NCBI RefSeq assembly: GCF_000504245.1 | Contig: NZ_KI632509.1 | Span: 1,487,723-1,551,722, forward strand | Origin: Haloechinothrix halophila YIM 93223 | Lineage (GTDB): Bacteria; Actinomycetota; Actinomycetes; Mycobacteriales; Pseudonocardiaceae | Direction of reading: 5' to 3' | Length of the DNA stretch: 64,000 bases | Shown: piece by piece, positions 19,732 through 27,721 of the stretch | Layout: each line of letters starts with the position of its first letter | How positions within the stretch are numbered: position 1 is the first letter of the stretch | Position numbers and translations under genes: made by a program | The notes under the pieces: model-generated | Seen by the model: only the letters and a program-made list of their open reading frames with translations | What the model was told of the DNA's origin: nothing | Databases searched by the model: none

Positions 19732-22086
19732 TCAGGTTCGCTGCCCGCCGACCACCCACGCCGCGATCTGCGCCCGGTTAGTGAAGCCCAGCTTGGTCAG
19801 GATGTGCTCGACGTGGGTCTCGGCGGTGCGCTGCGCTATGACCAGCGTCGACGCGATCTGGCGGTTGGTCATGCCCTTGGCGACCAGCTCCGCGATCTCC
19901 GATTCGCGCTTGGTCAGCGGGGTCTGCGGGGCGTGCTGCTCGGCCGGTTCCTCGCCGAGCGCGTAGCCGATCGCGGCGTCGGTCGGCAGTGCGGCGCCGA
20001 CGGTGAATTCCGCGCCTGCCCGCTCGCTGCCCAGCTCGCCGGTGACCCGCTCGGTGTCCCGGTACAGCGGATCGACGAACGCCCCGTAGTGCGTCGGCGA
20101 CGCGCCGAGCGTGTGCCACACCGTCGTCGCGGCGCCGAGCAGCCTCGCGGCCCTGACCGGGTCGTCGTGGTGGGTGGCGCAGCCGGCCATCACGGTCAGC
20201 GCGAACGCGATGATCACCTGGTCGTCGACCCATTGCTGCAACCGCAGCACCTCGAGGCCCGCTTTCTTGGCCGCGTCGATGTCGCCGCGCAGGTACTCGA
20301 CGGCGGAACGAGACCACAACGCCCATGACCGCCAGAACACCTCGCCGCGTGCGACGAACGTGTCGATGCAGTCGCCGAGCACCGTGCGTCCGCCGTCGAG
20401 GTCGCCATCCAGCCCGAGCGCGAGGCCGTAGTTGAACGTCGACCACAGCTCGGCGCTGAGATCGCCCTGTTCCCGGAACATACTCCCCGCCGTGCGGAAT
20501 AGCTCGACGGCGGTGGACACGTCGTTGCTGATCAACGCGGCGTAGGCGCGCACGTGGCGCACATAGGCGCGAGCGCTGTCGTCGTCGGTCGCCTCCGCGA
20601 CATCGGATGCCTTGGCCAGCGCGGTTTCGTAGGCGGCGAGGTCGTTCTGTACCAGCGCGAAGAAGGCGTAGATCCACAGCGCGTGCCCTCTGCCAGCGGC
20701 ATTGGCTGGGGCGGCGTCGATCAGCTTGGTCAGCCAGATCCTGCCCTCGCAGATGCCGCAGATGATCCAGTACTCCTTGAACGCGAACACCATCCGCAGC
20801 CCGATGACGGCCTCGGTGGGGTCGGTGGCGCAGAAGTCGAGCGCCACCCGCAGGTTGGCGTTCTCGCGGCGGAACCGGTTGATCCAGTACACCTGGTTCG
20901 GCCCGATCCAGTCGGCCTCGAAGCGTTCGCTGAGCGCGAGGTAGTAGTCCCGGTGCCTCCGCTTGAAACGCAGCAGCGCGCTTGCTTGTCGCAGGCGGTC
21001 CTCACCGTACTGGCGCATCATCTCCAGCATCCGGTAGCGGACCTCGCCGTCGCGTTCCTCACGGAGCAGGATCGACTTGTCCAGTAAGCCGTCGATGACG
21101 TCGAGAATGGCGGCGCTGTCCAGGCCGTCGCCGGCACAGACCTGCTCGGCGGCGTCCAGGTCGAAGCTGCCGGAGAACACCGACGCCCGCCCCCAGAGCA
21201 GTCGTTCCGGCTCGGTGCAGAGGTCGTAGCTCCAGTCGATCAGCGCCCGCAGCGTCTCGTGGCGACTTGGCGCGCTGCGGTTGTTGCCGGTGAGTAGCGC
21301 GAACTGGGCGTCGAGCCGGTCGGCGAGCTGGCGCACCGACAGTGCCCGCAACCGCACGGCCGCCAGCTCGATCGCAAGCGGCAGCCCGTCCAGTCTGCGG
21401 CACAGGCTGATCACGTCGTCCACGTTGTCCTGGGTGATCTCGAACGACGGCACCACGGCGGTGGCGCGGTCGACGAATAGCCGCACCGCGTCGTAGCGTT
21501 CCAGCGCCTGTGGCCGCTCGCCGTGCTCTGGGACCGCAAGCGGCGGCACCGACAGCACGCGTTCACCAGCGACGCCGAGTGACTGTCTACTCGTCGCGAG
21601 CACGACGAGGTGATGGCAGGCGGTCACCAGCGTGCCGACGAGCCTCGCGCAGGCGGCTACCAGGTGCTCGCAGTTGTCCAGCACAAGCAGCATCCGTTTG
21701 CTGCGCAGTGCGTCGACGATGACGTCGACGGTCGGCCGCGCCGACCGGTCGCCGGGTGCCAGCTGATTGGCGATCGTGTTGACAAGCAGGTTCTCGTCGC
21801 GCAGTTCGGCGAGCGGGACGAACAGGATGCCGTCGCGAAACGTCGTGCTTGCCGTCGCGGCGACCCGCAGTGCCAGCCGTGTCTTGCCGACGCCGCCTGG
21901 CCCGGTCAGCGTTACGACGGATGCCGCGCCGAGTAGCCGTTTGACCTCGCGTATCTCGGTGTCGCGGCCGACGTAGGTCGTCACCTCAACGGGGAGGGGA
22001 TCGACCGGCGATCGGTGCGCCGTCGGACTCAGCGCCGTCACGTCATCACCAGTCCCGTTCGCGCGTGCAGCTGTCCGCAGGTGCAC
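19732..22086 (-). CDS. Large LuxR-family regulator with STAND ATPase domain
   Basis: 784 residues. An N-terminal NB-ARC/STAND ATPase has Walker A LTGPGGVGKTRLAL near 60, Walker B MLLVLDNCEHL and a sensor region LATSRQSLGVAGERV; a winged-helix part (LSVRQLADRLDAQFALL, RHETLRALIDWSYDL) and a TPR-like helical middle follow. A C-terminal GerE/LuxR HTH reads LTKRESEIAELVAKGMTNRQIASTLVIAQRTAETHVEHILTKLG (shown in part). Such proteins are ATP-dependent activators in actinobacteria. It is convergent with cstB and 84 bp from an MFS gene on the same strand. The exact start is uncertain; a GTG 15 codons in is possible. Target genes unknown. Confidence 0.85.
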   Translation of the reverse strand: MHLRTAARANGTGDDVTALSPTAHRSPVDPLPVEVTTYVGRDTEIREVKRLLGAASVVTLTGPGGVGKTRLALRVAATASTTFRDGILFVPLAELRDENLLVNTIANQLAPGDRSARPTVDVIVDALRSKRMLLVLDNCEHLVAACARLVGTLVTACHHLVVLATSRQSLGVAGERVLSVPPLAVPEHGERPQALERYDAVRLFVDRATAVVPSFEITQDNVDDVISLCRRLDGLPLAIELAAVRLRALSVRQLADRLDAQFALLTGNNRSAPSRHETLRALIDWSYDLCTEPERLLWGRASVFSGSFDLDAAEQVCAGDGLDSAAILDVIDGLLDKSILLREERDGEVRYRMLEMMRQYGEDRLRQASALLRFKRRHRDYYLALSERFEADWIGPNQVYWINRFRRENANLRVALDFCATDPTEAVIGLRMVFAFKEYWIICGICEGRIWLTKLIDAAPANAAGRGHALWIYAFFALVQNDLAAYETALAKASDVAEATDDDSARAYVRHVRAYAALISNDVSTAVELFRTAGSMFREQGDLSAELWSTFNYGLALGLDGDLDGGRTVLGDCIDTFVARGEVFWRSWALWSRSAVEYLRGDIDAAKKAGLEVLRLQQWVDDQVIIAFALTVMAGCATHHDDPVRAARLLGAATTVWHTLGASPTHYGAFVDPLYRDTERVTGELGSERAGAEFTVGAALPTDAAIGYALGEEPAEQHAPQTPLTKRESEIAELVAKGMTNRQIASTLVIAQRTAETHVEHILTKLGFTNRAQIAAWVVGGQRT

Positions 22087-22170
22087 GGTGGGTCCTCATT
22101 GTGCCTCATTATTTCGGAATCGATACATCGCGCCAACGAAGAAGGTTCGGTTCTCCTGGCGGGTCGCCGC

Positions 22171-23310
22171 TCAGCGGATCGGGGCTGACGTCGTGGTGCG
22201 GTGGGGCCAGCCTGCCACGATGGCGGGGATCGCGAGTACAAGCAGCGTCGCGGGGAGCAGAAATCCGAGCACGGGATCGGCGCGATACAGCCCGGTGAAC
22301 GCCGCGGGTGCCGCGGCCATGCCGAGGAACCGCGCCGAGGTGACCACCGAGATCGCCGAACTGCGGGTGGTGCCGTCGCCGGTGAGCGCGGTGGTGTTGA
22401 CGCCGACGAGCACGAGTTGCGTGGCAAGCCCCGAGAGCGCCCACGCCGCGATGATCAGCGGGAGCGAGTCGGACAGGGCGATGCCGCCGATGGTGAGCCC
22501 GCCGAGCAGCAGGCCGCCGCTGACCGCGGCCCGGGCCCCGAACCGGTCGGCCGCCCCACCGACGAACCGCGCGCCGAGGATGCCCGCGACGCCGTAGGCG
22601 GTCAGGATCGTGCCGCGCAGCGACGGGCTCAGCGCGAAGGCGTCGTCCAGCCGGAACGCGACAAGGAACGGCAGCCCCGCCAGGCAGGTGCCCAGCAGCA
22701 GTGCCGCTCCGATCGGCCACCGCACCACCGGGCGGAGCATGCTGCGCAGCGTCGCCGCGATCGAGGTCGGGGCGGCGGGTGTGTCGCCGGGCAGCGGGCT
22801 CGCGGTGAGTGCGAGGGCGACCACGGCGATCCCGGCGAACGCCCAGCGCCACGACGCCTCGGCGGCGAGCCCGCCGATCAGCGGGGCGGACGTCTGCCCG
22901 ATGGCCTGCATGGCGCCGAACGTGCCGACCGTGCGGCCGAGCCGGTGCGCTGGGGTGATCGCGGCGAGCTTGGTCAGCAGCAGCGGCGTGGTGAAGGCGT
23001 TCGCCGCCCCCTGTAGGCCTCTGCTGACCTGGAATAGCCAGAACCACGGCGCGATGACCGACAGCAGTGCGGCGAGCACGTAGACCAGGTAGGCGACGCG
23101 GATCGAGCGGCTGAGTCCCCACCGTTCGCCCAGCGTGCCGGAGACCAGCATGACCAGTGCGAACGGCAGCAGGTACGTCGTCAGCGACGACGCGGCGAGC
23201 GCGGGTGAGACGCCGAAGCTGGCGCCGAGTTCCGGCAGCATGGCCGCGACGACGCCCCCGCCGAACGGGCCGAGCAGTCCACCGATGTACAGCGCGGCCT
23301 TGGTGTTCAC
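22171..23310 (-). CDS. MFS transporter (drug/arabinose efflux type)
   Basis: 379 residues with 12 predicted membrane helices. The cytoplasmic loop 2-3 motif is visible as GTLGERWGLSRSIR, followed by YLVYVLAALLSV, the motif-C-like GAMQAIGQTSAPLIGG, and a second-half loop FVGGAADRFGARAA. These place it among proton-driven drug or sugar exporters. The substrate cannot be inferred. Start GTG 23310 overlaps by four bases (GTGA) the end of a 7-codon SD-led ORF. It is probably independent of the LuxR gene downstream. Confidence 0.82.
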   Translation of the reverse strand: MNTKAALYIGGLLGPFGGGVVAAMLPELGASFGVSPALAASSLTTYLLPFALVMLVSGTLGERWGLSRSIRVAYLVYVLAALLSVIAPWFWLFQVSRGLQGAANAFTTPLLLTKLAAITPAHRLGRTVGTFGAMQAIGQTSAPLIGGLAAEASWRWAFAGIAVVALALTASPLPGDTPAAPTSIAATLRSMLRPVVRWPIGAALLLGTCLAGLPFLVAFRLDDAFALSPSLRGTILTAYGVAGILGARFVGGAADRFGARAAVSGGLLLGGLTIGGIALSDSLPLIIAAWALSGLATQLVLVGVNTTALTGDGTTRSSAISVVTSARFLGMAAAPAAFTGLYRADPVLGFLLPATLLVLAIPAIVAGWPHRTTTSAPIR

Positions 23311-23330
23311 CGAACACCCCGCTGCGTCAT
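23307..23330 (-). CDS. Possible 7-codon leader ORF of the MFS gene
   Basis: MTQRGVR, preceded by GGGAGCG six bases before its ATG; its TGA overlaps the MFS GTG. Arrangement resembles translational coupling or attenuation leaders, but coding status is unproven. Confidence 0.3.
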   Translation of the reverse strand: MTQRGVR

Positions 23331-23575
23331 CGCGTTCGCTCCCGTCGCTGTTCCGCTGCTAAAAAGTTCGCGTTGCTAACTAGGTAGCCGCTCATACGGT
23401 AATGGCGTCGGGCTGGCCTGGCAGCGCAGCCGTCCGTCGGTGGTGCGTCGGGTCATGCTCTTGCACATCTCGCGGCAATCGGTAAGGGTGTTCACTCACT
23501 CGGATGACGTGATCGCAGGGCTACCCGCCGTGCGAACTGGAGTCCGACCCGACGGAATCGACACAAGGAGCACAG

Positions 23576-23812
23576 ATGTCGCACTCGCGCCGGAAGTCAT
23601 ACGCCGCCGTTGCCGCGCTGGCCGCCGCTGGCGGTCTGCTGCTCGGGGTCGCCCCCGCCGCGGCGCACGGTGGTTCTGTCACCCCGCCGAGCGAGCAGCA
23701 GGACTGCCGCAACCTCTCGCTGCACGAGAAGGGCGAGGGCAGCAACGCGCAGGACGGTACCAACACGGCAGGCGAGAACGGTGCTGCCGTCGAGGGTGGT
23801 CACTGCGACTGA
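23576..23812 (+). CDS. Small secreted protein, function unknown
   Basis: 78 residues. AAGGAGC precedes ATG 23576 at good spacing. A signal peptide (RRKSYAAVAALAAAGGLLLGVAPAAAHG) with cleavage after AAA leaves about 48 residues, hydrophilic and rich in Gly, Asn, Glu, with two cysteines (QQDCRNL and GGHCD at the C-terminus). It has its own strong terminator, so it is a monocistronic exported small protein. No family recognised. Confidence 0.7.
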   Translation: MSHSRRKSYAAVAALAAAGGLLLGVAPAAAHGGSVTPPSEQQDCRNLSLHEKGEGSNAQDGTNTAGENGAAVEGGHCD

Positions 23813-23826
23813 CCGATCTCTCGTAA

Positions 23827-23864
23827 CGCTGTCCGGGTGAGCGCGTCCGTTCGCCCGGACAGCG
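23827..23864. terminator. Terminator hairpin
   Basis: Perfect 11-bp arms CGCTGTCCGGG (23827-23837) and CCCGGACAGCG (23854-23864), 14 bp after the small secreted protein stop. Confidence 0.78.
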
Positions 23865-23963
23865 TGCCGTGACCCAGCCGCGTCGTCTCCGGCGCGCCGG
23901 GATCATGCCTGCCCCAACGAGCATCCCGATTGGACGCGCCACCAGACTGGGGCCGTCGCCGGG

Positions 23964-24068
23964 ATGTCGCTCGGTGTCGTCACCGTCCTGCTCGCGACCG
24001 GCCTCGCGGGGTGGCCGGGTGTTGTTCACGCTCAGGATGGGTACACCCGGAGGAGGCCATCGGCCTAG
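23964..24068 (+). pseudogene. Possible remnant of a small exported protein
   Basis: 34 codons from ATG 23964: MSLGVVTVLLATGLAGWPG followed by a cleavage-like VHAQDGY. No ribosome site. The frame stays open about 33 codons upstream with protein-like sequence (PNEHPDWTRHQTGAVAG) but no start codon, suggesting decay of a longer gene. Low certainty. Confidence 0.25.
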
Positions 24069-24164
24069 TCCGGCGGGACGAGAGACACCCGTTCGGCGCA
24101 GCGCACACGGTCGATGACCCGTTTAAGCGGCACACATCGATCATCTAGGCATATCCTGGACGTC

Positions 24165-25544
24165 ATGGGCGGGAGCAGGGCATCGTCGACCTACGGTGAC
24201 GCGGTACGCGACCTGCGGCAGCAGCTCGCGTCCGCACCGTCGGACGCGCCACCCAGGCTGGCCAAACGCACCTCGAATCTGTTCCGCTTCCGCGAACCGC
24301 CAACCGGGCCCACGCTCGACGTCAGCGCGTTCAGCCGCGTGTTCAACGTAGACCCAGACGCCCGCACGGCCGACGTCGGCGGCATGACGACCTATGAGGA
24401 CCTGGTCGACGCCACGTTGCCGCACGGGCTGATGCCGCTGGTCGTGCCGCAGCTCAAGACGATCACGCTCGGTGGGGCCGTCGCGGGGCTTGGTATCGAG
24501 TCGACGTCGTTCCGCAACGGCCTGCCGCACGAGTCGGTGCTGGAGATGGACGTTCTCACCGGCGACGGCGAGGTGGTGCTCGCCAGGCCGGACAACGAGC
24601 ACAGCGACCTGTTCTTCGGCTTCCCGAACTCCTACGGCACCCTCGGCTACGCGGTGCGGCTGCGGATCGAGCTGGAACCGGTGCGGCCAACGGTGGCGCT
24701 GCGGCACCTGCGGTTCGCCAACGCAGCCGAATGCGCCGAGGCGATCGCCGAGATCAGTAAGCGGCACGCCCACGGCGACGACGCCGCGCCGGTCGACTTC
24801 ATCGACGGCACGGTGTTCGGGCCGGACGAGTACTACCTGACGCTCGGCCGGTTCACCGACGACGACGTCCCGCACAGCGACTACACCGGCACCCGCATCT
24901 ACTACCGCTCGATTCACGAACGCACCACCGATGCGTTGAGCGTTCGGGACTATCTGTGGCGCTGGGACACCGACTGGTTCTGGTGTTCGCGGGCGCTCGG
25001 CGCGCAGCATCCGCTGATCCGTCCACTGTGGCCCAAGCGGTATCTGCGTTCGGACGTCTACCGCCGCATCGTCGCGCTGGACCGCCGGTACCGGCTCAGC
25101 GATCGGCTGCGCGCGCTGACCCGATCACCACGGCAGGAACCGGTGATCCAGGACATCGAGGTGCCGGTCGACCGGCTCGCCGAGTTCATGGAGTTCTTCC
25201 ATCGCGAGGTCGGCATCACGCCGATCTGGCTGTGCCCGTTGCGGCTGCGCGGCACGCGGACCTGGCCGCTGTACCCGCTCGAACCGGACACGCTCTACGT
25301 CAACGTCGGATTCTGGTCCGCTGTGGACCTGCGCGACGACGAACGGGTAGGCGACCGCAATGCCGAGATTGAGCGGGTGGTGACCGCGCTCGACGGGCAC
25401 AAATCGCTGTACTCGACGTCGTTCTACTCCGAAGATGAGTTCCGCAAACTCTACAACGGAGCTGAACACGACCAGCTCAAACGCCGCTACGACCGGGATG
25501 GACGGTTGCCCGGGTGGTACGACAAATGCGTACGAGGGAGGTAG
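24165..25544 (+). CDS. FAD-dependent oxidoreductase for methyl-branched fatty acid synthesis (TmsA/Rv3719-like)
   Basis: About 459 residues of the FAD-linked oxidase family related to DWARF1/DHCR24. N-terminal RLAKRTSNLFRFREP is typical; the FAD domain contains DVGGMTTYEDLVDATLPHGLMPLVVPQLKTITLGGAVAGLGIESTSFRNGLPHESV (quoted in part) and FFGFPNSYGTLGYAVRLRIEL. In mycobacteria and relatives such a flavoprotein works with a Cfa-like methyltransferase to reduce the 10-methylene intermediate to a 10-methyl fatty acid, and that methyltransferase is the next gene, 3 bp downstream. ATG 24165 is preferred over the upstream 24114 start on homology. The Rv3719/Rv3720 pair is an alternative counterpart. 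Confidence 0.8.
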   Translation: MGGSRASSTYGDAVRDLRQQLASAPSDAPPRLAKRTSNLFRFREPPTGPTLDVSAFSRVFNVDPDARTADVGGMTTYEDLVDATLPHGLMPLVVPQLKTITLGGAVAGLGIESTSFRNGLPHESVLEMDVLTGDGEVVLARPDNEHSDLFFGFPNSYGTLGYAVRLRIELEPVRPTVALRHLRFANAAECAEAIAEISKRHAHGDDAAPVDFIDGTVFGPDEYYLTLGRFTDDDVPHSDYTGTRIYYRSIHERTTDALSVRDYLWRWDTDWFWCSRALGAQHPLIRPLWPKRYLRSDVYRRIVALDRRYRLSDRLRALTRSPRQEPVIQDIEVPVDRLAEFMEFFHREVGITPIWLCPLRLRGTRTWPLYPLEPDTLYVNVGFWSAVDLRDDERVGDRNAEIERVVTALDGHKSLYSTSFYSEDEFRKLYNGAEHDQLKRRYDRDGRLPGWYDKCVRGR

Positions 25545-25547
25545 GCA

Positions 25548-26795
25548 ATGCGGCTTGCCGAACTGTTCATGCGAGCCATCGGGGACAGCGAGCTGTCCGA
25601 AGTGCACGCCTATGACGGCAGCCATGCCGGAACCGATGGTGCCCCTGTCCGGTTCGAGGTGCGTTCGCCGTACGCGGTGTCGTACCTGGCGTCCGCGCCG
25701 GGCGAACTCGGGCTGACCCGCGCCTACATCACCGGCCATCTCGATATCGCCGGTGACCTGCACGGCGCGCTGACCAGGATGCACACGCTGCGGGTCTCGG
25801 ACCTCTCGCCAGCGCTGCGCGCGCGGATGATGGTGCGGCTGCTCGCGACGCGGTTGCGATGGCCGGTCAAACGGCCCGCGCTTGAGGCGCGGCTGCGCGG
25901 ACGTAAACATTCACCGGAACGCGACCAGGCCGCCATCGCGCACCACTACGACGTCTCGAACCGCTTCTACGAGTGGATCCTCGGTCCGTCGATGACCTAC
26001 ACCTGTGCGGTGTATCCCCGTGAGGACGCCACGCTGGAGGAAGCGCAGTACACGAAGCACGACCTTGTCGCGCGCAAGCTCGGGCTGAGTTCCGGGATGC
26101 GGCTGCTCGACGTCGGTTGCGGCTGGGGCGGCATGGTCATGCACGCGGCCAAGGAGTACGGCGTGCGTGCGCTGGGCGTGACGCTCTCGCGCAAACAGGC
26201 GGAGTGGGCGCAGAAGGCCATCGCGCAACGCGGGCTCGGTGACCTCGCCGAGGTGCACCACCTCGACTACCGCGACGTCGCGGAGAGTGGCTTCGACGCG
26301 ATCAGCTCGATCGGGCTGACCGAGCATATCGGTAAGTCGCAGTTGCCCAGCTACTTCCAGTCGTTGTACGAGAAACTACGGCCTGGCGGCAGGCTGCTCA
26401 ACCACTGCATCACGCGGGCGGACAACTCGCGGCCATCGAGCGTGAAGGGCTTTTTCGACCGCTACATCTTCCCGGACGGCGAACTGCTCAGCCCCGGCTT
26501 CATCATGTCGACGATGCACGACACCGGTTTCGAACTGCGCCACGACGAGAACGTGCGTGAGCACTACGCCAAGACGCTGACCGCCTGGGCGGACAATCTC
26601 GACGCGCACTGGGACGATGCGGTGTCCGAGGTAGGCGAGCAGCGCGCGCGGACGTGGCGGCTGTATCTGGTCGCGTCCCGGATCGGGTTCGAGACCAACA
26701 ACATCCAGCTGCACCAGTCGCTCGGCGTGAAGCTGGACGGGGCACGCTCCGGCATGGCACGCTCCGGCATGCCGCTGCGGCCGGACTGGGACTGA
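25548..26795 (+). CDS. Cyclopropane-fatty-acid synthase-like SAM methyltransferase (TmsB/UfaA1/Rv3720-like)
   Basis: 415 residues. An N-terminal helical region is followed by the Cfa methyltransferase domain: IAHHYDVSNRFYEWILGPSMTYTCAVY, SAM site LLDVGCGWGGMVMHAA near 186, GVTLSRKQAEWA, IGLTEHIGKSQLPSYF and FFDRYIFPDGELL. It transfers a methyl group from SAM to an olefinic acyl chain. Its close coupling to the flavoprotein suggests the product is a methyl-branched rather than cyclopropane lipid. The C-terminal RSGMPLRPDW is family-typical but preceded by a 15-bp tandem duplication (26741-26770) that repeats ARSGM. Confidence 0.85.
   Translation: MRLAELFMRAIGDSELSEVHAYDGSHAGTDGAPVRFEVRSPYAVSYLASAPGELGLTRAYITGHLDIAGDLHGALTRMHTLRVSDLSPALRARMMVRLLATRLRWPVKRPALEARLRGRKHSPERDQAAIAHHYDVSNRFYEWILGPSMTYTCAVYPREDATLEEAQYTKHDLVARKLGLSSGMRLLDVGCGWGGMVMHAAKEYGVRALGVTLSRKQAEWAQKAIAQRGLGDLAEVHHLDYRDVAESGFDAISSIGLTEHIGKSQLPSYFQSLYEKLRPGGRLLNHCITRADNSRPSSVKGFFDRYIFPDGELLSPGFIMSTMHDTGFELRHDENVREHYAKTLTAWADNLDAHWDDAVSEVGEQRARTWRLYLVASRIGFETNNIQLHQSLGVKLDGARSGMARSGMPLRPDWD
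26741..26770 (+). repeat. 15-bp exact tandem duplication inside methyltransferase gene
   Basis: GGCACGCTCCGGCAT occurs twice back to back, keeping frame and repeating five residues near the C-terminus. It looks like a recent slippage event. Confidence 0.85.
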
Positions 26796-26872
26796 GCTGG
26801 CGCGCCGCCACCGGCGGAACCGCCTGTGGTCGATCCGGAGTGCCACTAGCGTGCGCTGCTGTCCAGACATGT

Positions 26873-26920
26873 GATCTTGAGGCGTTTTGGTCGCTATGAC
26901 GACCACATCGCCTCAAGATC
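26873..26920. repeat. Intergenic palindromic element, copy 3
   Basis: Outer arms GATCTTGAGGCG (26873-26884) and inverse (26909-26920) with inner stem TGGTCG/CGACCA around CTATGA. The same outer core as 16384-16441 but a different, still paired, inner stem. Confidence 0.75.
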
Positions 26921-27012
26921 CACCGAACATGTGGGCAGTATCGCGTTGCCGATGCCTGGAGAACATCAGCGCCGCATGGGACGGTGGAACGCGTTCTCTT
27001 CGAGGAGGTGCC

Positions 27013-27714
27013 GTGGATCGAGAACATGATCGCGAGCGTGACGTCGAGGAGTCCACCGATGTGCTGGCTGATCGGCGCGCTGCGGTCGCCGAGCTCGGCG
27101 CGGAGCTGCGCGCGCTGGTCGAGGCAGCCGTGCGCACCGAGGTCGCGCCCGATGAGTTGCGGCACGTCGCGAAGGAAACGCGGCGGCTGACCGAGCGGCT
27201 CGGCGAACGGCAGCGCGAGGTCACCGAGGTGGCGGCGGTCGACGACCTGAGTAGCAGGGTGCGGATGTACAACCCGGTGATCGGGGACGGTCATCCTGTC
27301 GCGCCGCCGATCGATTTCGTGCGCGACGGCGACGAGGTCACTGGCCACTTCACGCTGGGTGCGATGCATGAGGGGCCGCCGTCGTGCAGTCACGGCGGCA
27401 TGAGCGCGCTGTTTCTGGACCAGGCGCTCGGCCACGCGGCGGCGACCATCGGCGCGCCCGGGGTCACGACCGATCTGAAGGTTCGCTACCTGCGGCCGGT
27501 ACCGCTCGGGGAGCCGCTGCGCATCTGGTCGAAGGTGACCGAGGCGAGCGGCAATCGCACGCACGTCAGGGGTGTCATCACCACGGCAGCCGAACCGGGC
27601 ACCGCGCTGGTTGAGTCCGAGGGACGCTTCATGCGGCTCAGCCGCGCGCAACTGGAGCGCATCTTCCCGGACCTGGTCGGCAAGCACGTGTCGCCGGGCA
27701 GCGTGCACGACTGA
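27013..27714 (+). CDS. Hotdog-fold thioesterase (PaaI-like)
   Basis: About 233 residues. GTG 27013 follows GAGGAGGT by 3-4 bases; the longer frame from 26887 would run through the palindromic element. An N-terminal charged helical region precedes a hotdog domain: FVRDGDEVTGHFTLGAMHEGPPSCSHGGMSALFLDQALGHAA, with HGGMSALFLDQ as the usual catalytic/active-site helix, and LKVRYLRPVPLGEPLRIWSKV. It should hydrolyse an acyl-CoA thioester. Standing after the lipid-modification pair, it could act on fatty acyl-CoA, but the palindrome separates the transcripts. Confidence 0.82.
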   Translation: MDREHDRERDVEESTDVLADRRAAVAELGAELRALVEAAVRTEVAPDELRHVAKETRRLTERLGERQREVTEVAAVDDLSSRVRMYNPVIGDGHPVAPPIDFVRDGDEVTGHFTLGAMHEGPPSCSHGGMSALFLDQALGHAAATIGAPGVTTDLKVRYLRPVPLGEPLRIWSKVTEASGNRTHVRGVITTAAEPGTALVESEGRFMRLSRAQLERIFPDLVGKHVSPGSVHD

Positions 27715-27721
27715 GCGCCGC

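Larger units (their letters stand above)
23813..24164. other. 352-bp stretch without a firm gene
   Basis: Contains the terminator at 23827-23864 and one weak ORF (23964-24068). The rest shows no repeat or operator I can support. Confidence 0.5.

Noticed and set aside
26887-27012. Longer thioesterase start at 26887
   Set aside because: The added codons run through the palindromic element, and GTG 27013 has a strong ribosome site.
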